The translations under genes were made by a program, and so were the position numbers. Below, one piece after another: positions 1 through 12,834 of a stretch of 64,000 nucleotides of DNA (positions are counted from its first letter, which is position 1; each line of letters opens with the position of its first letter). Location: NCBI RefSeq assembly GCF_022682495.2, contig NC_071391.1, positions 113,629,195-113,693,194 of the forward strand. Direction: 5' to 3'. The notes under the pieces were generated by a model, which ran no database searches, had not been told where the DNA came from, and saw only the letters and a list, made by a program, of their open reading frames with translations. This stretch comes from Desmodus rotundus. Lineage: Eukaryota > Chordata > Mammalia > Chiroptera > Phyllostomidae.

Positions 1-2732
1 GTATGTGTTCATGAATGAAACATGTTACTTGTGTGCCTAACGTAATGCATTTTTGAAATCTTTGCCTACGGTCTAAGCATACACCCTGTTTTTCCTTAGT
101 AGTTCCATGTCAGCCCTGAGAAACTGTGCCTAACGGAGCGACTACAAATCGATCCTGAATGACTCACTTCTTATCCTACCTGACCCACCCCTGCCTTTCA
201 AAGCAGTATGTAATCTTACGTTTCCAGGAATAGAAATTGATTGTGATTAGCTGCACTTTTATAAGTAAGAAATGTTTGTCTTACTCAATTATGATATTAA
301 ACTATAATCATCTCATGAACAAAGGTAATTCTATCAGCCTTATATACTCTCCAGAGCTGTGTAAAAATGTCAGAAAAAAGTATAAATTGCTATAGAAAAA
401 AAAAACTGTCCTTGAATATGTATAAATTAAATATTATAGATATTTATATCCATCTATACATTCATATGTCTGTTTTAAATGTACAGGATATACATATATA
501 AAAAATTTTAATCATCTGCCTTTTTCAGAGTGAGATTGATATCTTTAGTTTTCTGCAATTCATCATCTCAGTTTCTTAAAATCTTTTTATATATTCATCA
601 AAATTAGGGCCTTTCTTCTGAAATCAGATGGAAATGAAATAAAGTCCCTGGCTTTCTCATTTGCATAATTGCCAAATTTTGATTTATGTGTTAACCTGGC
701 ACTAATTCCCATGTATTTCTTGGCAGTGCCTTTGCTGTTAGCAGCAAGCTTATTTTTTCAGTACATTAACTCTCTACTACTAAAATTTAGTTTGAACTCT
801 TTGTGGGATTCTTTTTTCCTGACATGGACACATTCTCTCTTTCCCCATCAAATAGACTTTTGTTTGAGTAGTTTATTAGTGGCCTCCTGTGAAATAAAGA
901 CACTTCTGTGTGGCCTGTGGCTTCCCACTGTCGCTGCTTTCAGAGGCAAACCCGTGCCGCTTTCTTTGCCGGGAATGATTCTGTCTTTTTTAGAGATCAC
1001 CATTGCAGCCTGACTTCTATCCCCAAATGTAAACGCTTAACCAAGAATTGTGCTAATCCCTTTCCCTCTTGTGTTTCCCTTCTCACTCCTTCCTCAGCCC
1101 TTCCTTTGAAGACAGTAGCTGAAGTGGCCAGTCACGGGACAGTTTCTGTGCTCTGTAACTGACTGAGGCACCATAGGCCCTCTAAGTGAATGTCTGGATT
1201 TGTGTTCAGTTTTAGCAGGGATATGGCAAAAACAGGCAACATGCTGTGTACTTGTAAAGCATTAAAATCTCAGGGTGGACTCAGTTAGCAGATGTTTTCT
1301 GTCATGTCCTCAGGGACAGGGTAGAGCAGCTCTGTTGTTCTGATGGGTGAAGGGGAGAGGATCAATTGGGGACTTAGAGGTGATAGTGTTTGTGGGGTGG
1401 ATGTGACATGTACGATGGTACAGGTTTGCACATGCAGAAATCAGTGGGAGCACGGGAAACGGGCACCGGGAGGAGAGCAGGAAGAAGCCAGGGGAGTATG
1501 TATGTAGAGACTTCCAGACTCCTCCAGTCAGAATTAGTCTTGGGGAATCTGGGTCAGGAGTGCCTTTGATGGGGCCAGAGCACTCACTCTGCAGGGAGCC
1601 CGTTCTGCGCACTCACCCTACTGGATGGCAGTTGCTCCTTGACATGTCTGTCTTCCCCATAGACTCTAGGCCCAGCGAAGACGAAGTGCCCAGAATATAA
1701 CAGCGTTTCTACATTTGATGAATAAAGACTGCTCCAAAAGTACTTTGAGCACACCTTGATTTTATAGAGCAAGTAGCAGGATGATCAATATTCAGCACGT
1801 TTGCCTTCTCAATAAATGAGTCTTATTCCATATATTTTCTGAGTGTATCTTAATACTGTATTCATGGTAAGAAGTAAATATCTGTCAAATGAGAACATAA
1901 ATAAAAGGAGAATGAAAAAAATAAAAAATCAGTGATAGCCCAACATATCGCTGACTAATGTGGTCTTGACGGTGTTTCTCCTTACTGCTCTCCAGTCCTT
2001 TGGTCTTTCTCCTCTGGAGAAGAAGCAGAGGCGTGGCATTAAACAGACGCCCTAGTCACTGACAAACTATTCCATGATAGATATTTATGATATCACAAAC
2101 ATGTTGGAGGAAAAAAAGGAAAAGCTAATGAAATACAAGCAAAACACAAAAATAAATGAACAGAAACCCATGCAGAATGACTTTTTCATCCCTTGGATGA
2201 CATAGAAAACTATGTAAGTGTTTCTGTAGCTCAAAAAGTGAACAGGAGTGGGGGGTAGGAGAGACCAAGCAATAAATAATCTCTGACGTGTATTCAAAAT
2301 ATTTTTTCAGGGTTGAAACCCTACAAAAGTTGATTTTATAGCATACAAAATGTGTTTCTTTTTTAAAGGTGTTGCCGTTTTCCCTACCAACCACATGCAA
2401 GATCACTTTGTTACTATTTTTCTTTCTTAAAAATGTGTAGTTTTCAGAATTAAATGTCAATTTAAGTTGTATCTAAACCCACTATCCCATTATTTGTATA
2501 CTCGATCTCAGCCTCGCTAATGACCAAAATACTAATTTCTTTGAAATGTATCAAATAACTAATTTTTGACATGTATTATTCTTAGAATATGTGCCAAAGA
2601 TTATGCCCACCATCTGGGTGTTTAAGAATGCAAGTGTACAAGCCTGCATGTATACACACAAAGTCATAAATGTGTAAAAATGTGTGTATATTCTTAGGCT
2701 ACTGAAAGTGGAATTTTATCCAACCACCCAGA
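1..2732. other. unique non-coding stretch
   Basis: I see no gene and no repeat I can name here. Open frames of 84 to 114 codons (669-1013 plus, 908-1162 plus, 2125-2460 minus) have no recognisable domain, low-complexity hydrophobic composition and no splice context, so I treat them as chance. The part from about 1300 to 1650 is richer in G and C than its surroundings. Confidence 0.6.
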
Positions 2733-2740
2733 TTCCTTAA

Positions 2741-2914
2741 AGCCTCGCAATTGCCTTCAAAGGGCTGAGTGTAATTTTAGGACTGTATTAATGTAACTAT
2801 TCCGTCACTGTTAAGTGGGAGCTCGGTGCTGCCGCCATGTAGAAACAAGTGCCAGGCCAGATAAAACAAGCTGGAGGGCTGGATTCGGCCCTCGGGCCTT
2901 GTGTTTGCCACCTG
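2741..2914 (+). mobile_element. non-autonomous hAT transposon (MITE), left end deleted
   Basis: This is the same family as the element at 40350-40556 (opposite strand), and its left half is shared with 36404-36592. The right end reads ...TTTGCCACCTG, the reverse of CAGGTGGCAAAC, a hAT-like terminus beginning CAG. The left terminus seen in the other copies (CAGG.GTGTCAAACTC, about 40 bp) is missing. Flanking 8-mers TTCCTTAA (2733-2740) and TGCCTTAA (2915-2922) match at 7 of 8, fitting the 8-bp TSD of hAT transposases. It has no coding capacity. Confidence 0.72.
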
Positions 2915-2985
2915 TGCCTTAAGGGATATGTAAAATGACTAAATGGCTTCAGTGTACCTTGGTGGAGAAGAATTTACAGCATCAG

Positions 2986-3206
2986 CCCTGGCCGGTGTGG
3001 CTCAGTGGATTGAGCACGGGCCTGCAAACCAAAGGGTCACTGGTTGGATTCCCAGTCTAGGGCACATGGTTGGGTAGTGGGTCAGGTCCCCAGTAGGGTT
3101 GCGTGAGAGGCAACACATTGATGCCACACATTGATGTTTCTCTCCCTCTCTTTCTCCCTCCATTCTCCTCTCTGTAAATATATAAATAACTAAAATCTTT
3201 AAAAAA
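2986..3206 (+). mobile_element. Ves-type bat SINE, full length
   Basis: A tRNA-derived SINE. It starts CCCTGGCCGGTGTGGCTCAG and has an A box (TGGCTCAGTGG, 2998-3008) and a slightly altered B box (GGTTGGATTCC, 3042-3052; the canonical form has TTCGA). A TC-rich stretch and an A-rich tail follow. It is flanked by a 14-bp TSD with one mismatch: AATTTACAGCATCA (2971-2984) and AATTTGCAGCATCA (3207-3220). It was mobilised by L1 machinery. The altered B box suggests weak or no Pol III activity now. Confidence 0.93.
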
Positions 3207-3220
3207 AATTTGCAGCATCA

Positions 3221-4954
3221 AAAGTGTGGCTTTTGTCCTTAAATACCCGCAAGGTGGAGAGGTCATTCTGGAATGCCTATGGAGGTGATGAAATTTTGAA
3301 ATTAGGTGTCATGATGGCCATTCCAAACTGAGAATATGTGAGTAAACAGAGAAACTAATGCACAGAGCACTGGACCCTGTAAAAATCTCTGGAGTCAGAG
3401 CTCAGCTGCACAAGCTCCACTCCCTCTCCCCACCCAACAAAATAGATTCACCCCCTAAATAAAACAGCCTGTTTTATATAAAAACGTTAGCATGTAAAAA
3501 TGTCATGTTTATCTTCAGGAATGACCATGAATTATCAACCAGAAAGTGAAAGTTGCTATAAATTTGGAAGCTTTATCACAGCACCAAATATTTTACTGGA
3601 GACATACAATTCCAAAAACAAAGGATTAGGAAGGGACCATCTGTTGTGTTGGGGGTCTTACAGATTTGACTTCATTGATTACTGACAGCGAGAAACAGTA
3701 ATTAAGTAGCGTGATGTTATCACTTAAGTGAATAACATTATAAAGTGAATATTCGAAAACAGGAAATAGTTGACAAATGCTATTGCTTAGTTAGTGACTA
3801 CAGTAAGTCACATCAGAAACATTCACTTCCTCGAATTAAGGCATCTCTCCCTGACCATTAACCTCACCTTGGAGTTTACAAAACTCAAAATACTTACACA
3901 TAGTATATATATACATATATATTCTTGCTCAGTGCTAACAAAGGCCAATTTAATTCCAATTCCTCTGAAGTAATTAATTTGGGGTCTTTCAAAAATCAGA
4001 ATTCTGCAGAAGCAGGATTCTTTTCACTTCTATCCAATTAAATTCACAAGCCTTTACTGTCCCCATATGCCCCTCTCTGATAAGCTTTATTCAGGATTGA
4101 AACTCTGCGGAGAGCTGCTCAGAATTTAATTCCATTGTTTCTAAGAAATGTATCCCGTAGTTAAAGTCCTGTTGTTTTTCTCTAAAACAAAAATCATCTC
4201 CTCACATAAAAAAAGCCAGGGGTGCTTAAGGCTTGAGCTAGACACGTTTTATTTTCTATAAGTGAATTATAATCGCTAAGCAAAATAGAGGCGGAAAGGA
4301 AAAACAGTCCACATTGGATTTGAGAAGCCTGCTGTTTTTATCATTACCTTAGGTGGCAGCTGCCCATTTGCATTGTTCTGTAATACCAGTTTAATAATTG
4401 CAGAGACCAGGAACACAATATCTGTGAAAACCAGAGAAATTTTGATAAAAACAATGTATCCAAACAGAAATCATAGCATTGAAATTGTAATGTGAAAGAA
4501 AATGCTTTTTGGGACAACCTGTAGGTAAATTCTTTGGCAGACACAAATGTGTTTCTCACTTATAATTGTTGGGTTCAACCACGTCTAGGGGGTGGGAGAA
4601 CCTGAGGTGCCTCTCTGCATAATAAAATTAGAGGGAGTTTCACTTGTCCCCGACTATGGTCAGAAGGCAGAAAAACAACCATTAGAGCAACTCCTTATGG
4701 ACTGCAGAGAATCTCTCCAGATACTTGCTTTTAAAATGTGATGTCCTTGGGAGAGTGAATACAGGCAGTTATTTACAACTGTGATTTTCTGAATTCACTC
4801 CTCTCCCTCGCAGGGAAAATAGACAAGCAGAACAAGTTGTGTAAATGAATACGCTGTATATACATAATAAATGTTCAGCTCACACAGATTTCAAGATGCA
4901 TATTATCTTGAGTTAATGGGTGGGCAAACTTTTAAGCCACTGGCTAAGGGAAGT
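3221..4954. other. unique non-coding stretch
   Basis: No gene and no confident repeat. A short TA-rich run lies at about 3905-3921. The part from about 3960 to 4560 is free of recognisable repeats and contains several homeodomain-like TAATT cores, so it could be conserved non-coding DNA, but this cannot be judged without an alignment. Confidence 0.5.
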
Positions 4955-5180
4955 AAAGATTTCAATCATTTTTTAATCAAATATTTGTTGAGTACCTACT
5001 ATTTTACTAGCACTATTTTATTAGATATACGCCACATGTTATGTGGGCTCTACACGTCAGTCCCAAATCTCAGGAAGACAATACGCTAGTGGACGCAGAA
5101 AGATGTCAACAAGCTATGTTACAGGATAAGACAGTGATCAGTGCTGTGATGAAAAATTAGGGATTTGAGCTTCTGAGAAT
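4955..5180 (-). repeat. L2 LINE remnant (3' end, antisense)
   Basis: The text around 4965-5025 reads like the reverse of an L2 3' end (ATATTTGTTGAGTACCTACT, then a cognate of TGTGCCAGGCACT). It continues with a diverged version of the sequence upstream of that end. It is very old and has no coding capacity. Confidence 0.55.
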
Positions 5181-5334
5181 ATGGCAGAGATGTATAGCAT
5201 TTTTTTCTCTACCATGCTTCCTCTCGAGGTAAAAAGTGATTAGAATTGATTTGGCTGTAAAATATTAACAGTTTCATATAGGCACCATGTGACCTCTCCA
5301 TGTGTCATTTGTTTATCTGGAAAATATCTTTTTT

Positions 5335-5544
5335 TTTAATCTTTTAAAAAATTTAAAAAAGATTTTATTTATTTATTTTTAGAGAGGGGAAGTGGGAGAG
5401 CAACACCATGTGTGGCCACCTGTCACGTGCCCCTTACTGGGTACCCAGCCTGCAACCCAGGCATGTGTTCTGACTGGGAATCGAACCAGCGACCCTTTGG
5501 TTCATAATCCAGTACTCAATCCACTGAGCTACACGAGCCAGTGC
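5335..5544 (-). mobile_element. Ves-type bat SINE, full length
   Basis: A reverse-oriented SINE. On the plus strand it opens with an A/T-rich tail, then AGAGAGGGGAAGTGGGAGAG, and ends in the tRNA-like head (GAGCTACACGAGCCAGTGC). The B box is intact when reversed (GGTTCGATTCC, 5477-5487), and the A box is TAGCTCAGTGG. Flanks TGGAAAATATCTTTTT (about 5318) and TGGAGAATATTTTTTA (about 5545) look like an imperfect TSD. Confidence 0.92.
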
Positions 5545-5560
5545 TGGAGAATATTTTTTA

Positions 5561-7199
5561 AAAGCTGTGTTTTCAGACATTAATATACATAAGCAAAACT
5601 TGGCTAGCTTATTTTTTTTAAATGCTGGTTTTTATTGACCAACCCAGATGTTCTAATTTAATAAAACTTGATAGAAGATTATTTTAATAAGCACCTGAAG
5701 TGATTCCGATGCAAGTAGTTCTTTGGCCATCTTTTGGGAAGCAATTACCTCAAAGGATGGATGATTACCATTGGTTGTCCACCTTGATATCAGACCCAAC
5801 CAGCAACGGTCTGAAGAACAAACATGCCTAACAGCAATTCATATCAGAGAGCTGCCTGGTTCAACACACGTAACTCCTGAGCCCTTGAAATAATCATGGC
5901 CCGAACTGAAATGGGTTGAAAGTGCAAAATAAACTCTGGCTTTTGAATACTTAGTGAAAAAAAAAAGACTACACATAGTTTATTAATAAGTTTCATATTG
6001 ATTTCATGCAAAAATGATAATACATTGGATATATTGGGCTAAAGAACATATTATTAAATTCATTTACCTTTCTAAACATTTTAATGTGGCTGCTAGAAAA
6101 TTTAAAATTATACATGTGCTCACATTATAGTTGTACTGAATTGTGCTATCACAGACCAATTATGAGCCCTGTTCATTTAAAAATCTATAGGACACGATGG
6201 CACTGCTGTCCTCAACTTGCTTCCCGGGTCCCAGTAACTTGCTCTACTGTGGCACATATGGGCCTTTCTATATTGCCCCGTCTCAGCCCATGCATTGGCC
6301 AGAGTGGCCCGCATGTCCCTCTTTGCTTCCAATATTCTGTACCAACCTGCATCCAGGTTATTTTCTCTGTCTATCCTTCCAAACAAGACTTCATCGCTAC
6401 TATTCTACAATCCTCCAGTTCCATCAAGGTCAGTTCAAATCCCATCCTCTTAAGATATATCCCCATGTACCTATAATATTTGCTGTATAACTATTTATCA
6501 ATTAACCGATTCACTCAAAAATGAAATGATGCAATGGTGATGTCTCTTGTTGTGTACTGCAGAGCAACTAGTGATGTGCTGTACAGGGGATATACGCAAT
6601 CACTGACTGCACATCATAAAACAATATGCATCACTAGAGATGACGGTGCATCGCAACTGCAGTAAATCATGTTCCTTTACTCCATTAATCATCATTCCAC
6701 TTGTAAAAAGGGGATTTGACTAGGAGCGTAGCAAGGTCTGTGAATGAGAAGAAAAATACAATCTTAGAATCAGTGTCGAAACTGTAAAATATTCTCTAAT
6801 GAGTTTACTTGGAGGATAAATACAGTAATAAAAAAGTACTTAGAAATCATAAACATTTTCCAGGGTTGTGTTACAATATAGATAACCATAAGCTACTGTG
6901 ATTTTAGTAAGTACGAACATGTGAAAGATTTTGATTTATTCATTAATGAGAGTATTTATATTCATGCATAGTATTTGAGGTTGGCAGTGTAGAGGTTATT
7001 CTTGAAAATACTTTAACATAGAAGAAAACAGGGACTTGTTGTATATTTACTAAGACTATATAAATGAATAATAATTAAATCCAGCACTAACAATCAGAAT
7101 AATGCGCCTCTCTGGCTCCCTAGTCATTTTTTGAGGCTTTATTAATTTTTGCTTAGAAACTCTTCTGTTAATTTAGGTTGCCTCCTTGCTTCCTCAACC

Positions 7200-7200
<1 letters not shown>
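5561..7200. other. mostly unique non-coding stretch with faint old repeats
   Basis: No gene. From about 6080 to 6130 (ATGTGGCTGCTAGAAAATTT) there is a faint likeness to an old hAT-Charlie type repeat, and 6190-6480 has a faint L2-like flavour. Neither is strong enough to call. The overlapping open frames at 6084-6490 have no recognisable product. Confidence 0.45.

Positions 7201-7243
<43 letters not shown>
7201..7243. repeat. (AC)n microsatellite
   Basis: An uninterrupted AC/CA dinucleotide tract of about 21 units. A perfect tract of this length is likely polymorphic. It produces the spurious TH-repeat and CV-repeat open frames on the two strands. Confidence 0.97.
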
Positions 7244-7244
<1 letters not shown>

Positions 7245-10200
7245 CAACCGTTCTGGTAGGCTCTCTTAAGGAAGATTGCCTTAGTGTCAAAAAACCCTTA
7301 GAAATCATATGTGCAAAGACTTCTGCACAGGCAATTTGTGATCTTACTTTTTTATGCTGATTGTTAATTAGAGTGAAGCAAGACCTGCTTTGTTTCAACT
7401 TAAAAGCCTTTGCTTGCATTTCATCATCGTAAATGCAGGAATAGCACAGATATCAAAGGGAGAACTGTTGCTGGATCTTCCTGCCATGTGTTTTAATTTT
7501 TAAAATTTTTTCCTGGTGAGCCAGTGGTGCACTTCCATATGCTAGAACATTTCCTCCTCCTCGTAAGGTTTCCTCATGTCAAAACAGGCGGTTTATTAAC
7601 TGATTCGTGGTGGTCAGGAGTGAGGGCCGGGCAGGTCAGGCCCTGTGAGGAGGAGGCTGGGATCTAAATCATCCTTGCTTCTGTTTGTTCTCCACTGACT
7701 TTTCTCAAATCTCTGCCAGAGAAGAGTGCTATGCCACAATAATTCTTACGTGAAGAAAAACTTTTGAAATGTCTGGACTGATTGCTCATCTTTTGCAACT
7801 ATAATTATTCCTTTGAGAGAATGGCTCTATTTTGACAATAACTTCCCTCTGTCAAATGTTCTGCTGTAAAATCATGAACACCCCAGAGCTAACGGCATGG
7901 TGTTCACAATACTGTGAAGAAGAGACCTCCGCATACAATAGGGTGTAACAAGTACTCTGGTAGAATTATGCATGGGAGACTGTGGGAACAGGGTGGGAGG
8001 GGCATTTAAATCTGTCTTCCCAAAGAAAGTGTCAGTTGAGCTGCAGGGTTAGAGAGAGAGGATGTGCTCTGTTGCTCTCAGTTGCTCAGTTTGTTCAAGG
8101 AGAGAAGTGAATTTCAGATACCATTTTATTTAAATGTTTAAGGGTTATGGCCTGACTGATGTTAATTAATATGTATTAATAGACAAAAACAAGCAGTAAG
8201 TTTTCACTAAAGGCAAGAAAAGTAAAATAAATAATCAGAAAATAACAGCAGTTTAGTCAGCCATCTGAGGCAATTGACAAAAAATTCATGCCATTGGTTA
8301 CTCAGTGTAATTCAGCATTCCCAGGGTGAGGACCAAACTCAGCCACAGGGCAGAGGACACTGAGTGAAAAGACTCAATGTCCCCAAATCCTCAGAATGAA
8401 TTCCATTAACTGCAAAGAAGTTTCTTAGGTTCCTAAAGGAAAAGCAATATGCATGCACATTTTTTTGAAAAAAAATCATAAAAAGTAGTCCTCATTAGAG
8501 AAATGATATTTCTTGTGGTGGTTTTATATTTTTGTACTGTACTTATTTGTCATTGCAGAGAGGTAATTAAAGGTAGGGATGGAGTGTTTTGACATTTAGT
8601 CCATGTGGCCTCTGAAGTGCCTAATCCTTGACGTGACGGAAGGTATGTATTTCTGATACAAATCGGAGAAGACTTTTAACCAGCACTCAAGTGAACAGAG
8701 CCAAGGAAATCCGAATACCAGGGCTGCTGGCAAGCACTGAGTCTGAACACATTTCTCTGCATTTGTGGAAGTAACAATAACAAGAAAATAAAGTCCTTGG
8801 TAACATGGGTATGTCGGAGTGATTCACAATCTATTCTCATAGATTCCATGTTTTGTGAAATGGGTGTATGTTTTAAATCAGAGAAAAGAAACCTTCAAAA
8901 TCAGCAAATACAACTCTGGGATGTGTGTGTGTGTGAAAATACACTGAAGTTTAAAAAAGAAAAGAAAAGAAATTCAAGTAAGCTAAAAGGTTAATTAAAA
9001 ATGATTGACTCTGGGTTGAATTTTTTTTTTACTAACTACTTTATAGTTTTTAAATTCTTTAAAATTTAGTCTATATTTTACTTTTAATTTAAATGGGAAA
9101 AAACATTACTTAAACAAAGTAAGGGTTGGTGGAGGTTAGGGGAAATGAGTTGGAATTCTCACTGTCACAACAATTACTAGAATGTAATTGCTTTAGTGGA
9201 AGTTACTGCCCCAGCTACGGTGGAGTCAGAGGGGCTACATTCCTACAGGCTCTTATATTGGTGCCTTTTCCTGGTACACTAAGCACAGGTAAAGAGAGCC
9301 AAGTCCTCTCAGAAATATGAAAGGCATTCTCTAACCACCAAGTCAATTACTTAAAATATTTTAATCTTTCCATTCAGCATATATCCAAGATAATAACTAC
9401 ATCATTTCAAAAAGCAAGTTCTTTCATGTTCAACTGTCTTACCACATGTGAATAATTATTGTGGCCAATAAACTCTGTAAATCATCATTTTAAAGTCATT
9501 TTTTATTGTTGTCAAGACTTACTAAAATGACCTCAATAAACAAACCACCTAGGAAGTTTTTTTTTCTTGCTTGGGACAAATGGACACGCAGAAGAGATCT
9601 GTCATCTTTGTCTTCATATTAGTAGCTACAACGGGTTTCCTTTTACTGATGACAGAAAGCTCAAAGTAAAGAACTTAACCAAAGACATACGGCTTGACAA
9701 AGGTGTACATTCAGCCTTGTCTTCGTCCTGCAGCCATACTGTTTCCACGAGACAGAATTAAACTTGATTGATAATATGTTTTAAAATGAATGAAACAATT
9801 AAAGATGGTTTCTGATATGGGCATCAGCCTAGATTAGCTTGTTTGTGGGGAGTATCAGGGAGTTAGTATAGTAAATGTACAGAAAATGAATGGTGCTCAG
9901 AAGCTACACAGATACTTAAGTATTTAGTCAGTTCTCCATATGTTCTTGTGTATTTCCCTGTGTGTCCATGGGGAATGCAGGAGTGAAATTCTCTCAATTA
10001 GGTCACTCAAGTAGAAAGAAAAATGTAGTAATTTGAAGATTATCATTTTTCATCATGATCATAAGATTGGGACTTAATGAGATGGTTATTGTAATAAGAA
10101 GAATTATGTATCTAAGCATAATATTACAAGGCAGAAGCCCATTGCTAAAAGGCAAGATTAACTCGTGATCATTCTAGATTCCATAAGCATAAATGATTAT

Positions 10201-10590
10201 TCAAGAGCCACACAGTTTAGTGGAAAGTTTATTTTTTAACCAAAATCAATTTCTACACTAAGAGTATAAAGCTTTACACGTGTCATGAAAAACGAATGCA
10301 CTACTCTGTCCCTTGTTTGATTCAAATACATTTCACTGAAATGTATGTCACTGGCGCCTCAGCTAAGCCCGGTATTAAATATGTTTAATATGAGCTGTTT
10401 ATATAAATGTCATGGATGCCACTGTATGATGGTTGCACGGGTCCGATATTTTACAGATTTATTCTATAGTGGTAATTGTGCGGGCGTGGATGAAGATCAA
10501 GGGCTGAATCTTAATTTTTTAAAAAAAGTCTGAATTTATACTTAGTTAAGGGTTTCTAAAATGTTTTTCATGGGAACACACTTAACTGCA
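7244..10590. other. unique non-coding stretch
   Basis: No gene, no confident mobile element. There are only short simple tracts, such as a GT run near 8922-8934 and poly-T near 9020-9030. Open frames here are all under 70 codons and look random. Confidence 0.55.
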
Positions 10591-10593
10591 CTC

Positions 10594-10714
10594 ATATCTA
10601 TATCTATAACTATATAACTATAACTATATCTATAACTGTATCTATAACTATATCTATATCTGTATCTATATCTATATCTGTATCTATAACTATATCTATA
10701 TCTATATCTATATA
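10594..10714. repeat. (TATATC/TATAAC)n microsatellite or short minisatellite
   Basis: About 120 bp built from interchangeable hexamers TATATC, TATAAC and TGTATC. The mixed units point to an old, interrupted tract that expanded by slippage. It gives a spurious Tyr-Arg/Tyr-Ser repeat frame on the minus strand. Confidence 0.95.
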
Positions 10715-10716
10715 TT

Positions 10717-12005
10717 AGAAAAAACAGTCCTAACTTTAATATGCTGAGTTTTCGGTTCAGCTGAAACAATCATCTTTTGTGCCATCCAAAGGATCAAAAG
10801 TATGTTTCCCTTTTTCCTCTTCATATAATCCACATTTTTTAGAAGATAAATAATAATTCCTTCAGAAATTTTTGGAATGGCAAGTTTATTATTCTAATTA
10901 TTTTTTAGTACTTTGGATACAGATATTCGAAGTGAATATCTGAATGGTTTGAACAAATATAAATAACAGGCTATGATATATTTCAGATATTTTAAAAGAA
11001 AAAATTTCCAAAGAGATTGCAATATAAACTTAAGGATAAATCCACATACGTGATGTTATGTCAGAGCAGGTAAAGCACCAAAGTGTATGATGGCATGAAC
11101 TCATGGATATGCCGGGAGTACTGCTAGTTGCACTAGTCAGCTCCATGCGTATTTTAGATAGCAATCAGAGCTCACACATTTAAAGTTTACGTATTATTTT
11201 TGCATTTATACTTAAATGACAAAATAATACCATGCAAGTGAAAACCCCTACCAATACTGAAATGTAGGAAGCTGCTCAACTGTGAAAAATATTGAAGAGT
11301 TTCTCTGAACATCATAATGGGACAGTCAACCACGCAGTGAGTCTCTGCAAGGACGGAAAGACCACTTAGATACACGGAGTAGTAGCTGCGCCAGGGAATC
11401 CTACTAACATTCTTTCATTTGCACCAGCAAAAGCTGGAGCAAAGGGCAGCCTTTCTGCAGTTGATAAGAAGTACAAATTGATCTCATTATTCCCTCAGAT
11501 TTCTACCAAACACTGGTGTCAATTTCATGGGATGACCCTGCAGGGTGCCACCTCCAGAGGGCATTTGGCATGTATGGCTTTTTAAGCAAAGCAGGGCAGT
11601 GCTACAGCTGGCTCCAAATGAAAGCAGTAGGGCCAGCTCTAAAGAGCGCTACTGACCCAGCTAACGCCTGCTGTGCTGAGAAACAAAAAAAGAGACGATT
11701 TGGCAGAAAGGTGAAGCACTATGTCTCTGCTCTTTCTGGCTAGAGCTCCCTTGCTACTCCACATTGGCAAGTGAAAAATAGAGCAACTCGAAAACTTTCC
11801 CTTTATTCCTTTGTTTGGCCTGGAAATATCTGAACAGAGATCAACACAGTCTATGATAGATATGATCTCAGATCTCAAATCAGGAGAAGAATTATTGACT
11901 GTCTGCACTTTGAAAGGGTTTAAAAATATATTGGACATATACGAGGTTTTAAAAAGCAGGTTAATCTAAGGTTGTAAGCCAAGGCTACTACCTATGAGAC
12001 AGATT
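10717..12005. other. unique non-coding stretch
   Basis: No gene and no nameable repeat. An open frame of 75 codons at 11516-11743 has no recognisable domain. A short palindromic patch (ATATTCGAAGTGAATAT, about 10923-10939) is the only local structure I noticed. Confidence 0.5.
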
Positions 12006-12009
12006 TGGC

Positions 12010-12125
12010 ATTTCACTCACCTGGATAATTTAAACTATCTTCCAGTTGGGCTCCCTGCCTCTAGCCTGACATCCTTTCTCTACATTCGTGTCTGCACTGC
12101 AGCCAGAGTGATCTCTAAAACAAAA
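12010..12125 (+). repeat. L2 LINE fragment (sense)
   Basis: The stretch TTCCAGTTGGGCTCCCTGCC followed by CTGCACTGCAGCCAGAGTGA matches the L2 region just downstream of the reverse-transcriptase C-terminal motif. It ends abruptly where an antisense L2 begins. Confidence 0.68.
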
Positions 12126-12134
12126 GTGTCAGGA

Positions 12135-12830
12135 GTGCAGGGTGGGCCAGGGAGGCATCCCGTCGAAAGTGACCTTTGAGATGAGGCATGATGAAGAGAA
12201 GAAGGTGCCAGGTGATGATATTTGAAAAGACTGTTCTAGACAGAAAACCCAAAAGGCCAAGGCATTAATTCAGGAATGAAATGGGCTTCATGGAGGGACA
12301 CAAACAGGTGGGATGGTGTTAGTGCGCTGATAGAAGAAGAGAAAGATGAAAGATTATATCTGAGAATTAGAAAATGGAGAGTATGAAGAGCACATTAATT
12401 CTTGTGGTACATGATACAGTATTAGAAGTGTGTGTGTGTAAAGAAAATGTAATGCTGTTTAGGTGTTTTAAGTAGGAGAGATATATGCATGACTTGTATT
12501 TTAAAATACATTCTGGCTTTTGTACGGAAAATGAATCAAGGTAGGGAGGATGGTGGGGAAGCTCTTACTATAGTCCGGTAGGGAAGTGAAGGTGATTGGA
12601 TTGGAGTTACAGATGTAGAGAAGGACTATGTGCTGAGGTGTACAGAACTTGAAGTAGTTTTAGATTTGTGTTTAGAGCAATGGGGGTGACTGGGGACAGA
12701 AAAAACATCAAGGATGAATTGTAGCCTAACCAACCCCCACTTACTGAGATATGATAATCTGAGGAAGAAAAATATTCTGTGACGAGAGGGAGAAATGAAG
12801 TGTTCTTATATGGCCTTATATTTAAAATAT
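12135..12830 (-). repeat. L2 LINE, antisense, first part (split by a HAL1 insertion)
   Basis: The plus strand reads AAAGTGACCTTTGAGATGAG, the reverse of the L2 text 'CTCA..TCAAATGTCACTTT'. It continues through the reverse of the L2 region near the end of ORF2 (for example GTACGGAAAATGAATCAAGG and TTACTATAGTCCGGTAGGGA). It is strongly diverged. The element resumes at 13251. Confidence 0.65.
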
Positions 12831-12834
12831 CATT

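Noticed and set aside
669..1013. 114-codon open frame with hydrophobic stretches, possible small membrane protein
   Set aside because: No recognisable family, no splice or Kozak support, and it overlaps another open frame at 908-1162. Chance in AT-rich mammalian DNA is likelier.
2986..3060. tRNA-like sequence with A and B boxes
   Set aside because: It is the head of a Ves SINE, not a tRNA gene: the body, A-rich tail and TSD are present and no cloverleaf 3' half exists.
5335..5544. reverse tRNA-like sequence with intact B box
   Set aside because: SINE, as above. The same holds for 15757-15959 and 50555-50757.
6084..6490. overlapping 130- and 97-codon frames
   Set aside because: Two frames over the same bases, a third on the other strand, and a faint old-repeat background; no protein family recognised.
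7178..7419. open frames with TH or CV repeats
   Set aside because: Translations of the (AC)n microsatellite.
10542..10769. open frame with Tyr-Arg/Tyr-Ser repeats
   Set aside because: Translation of the (TATATC)n tract.
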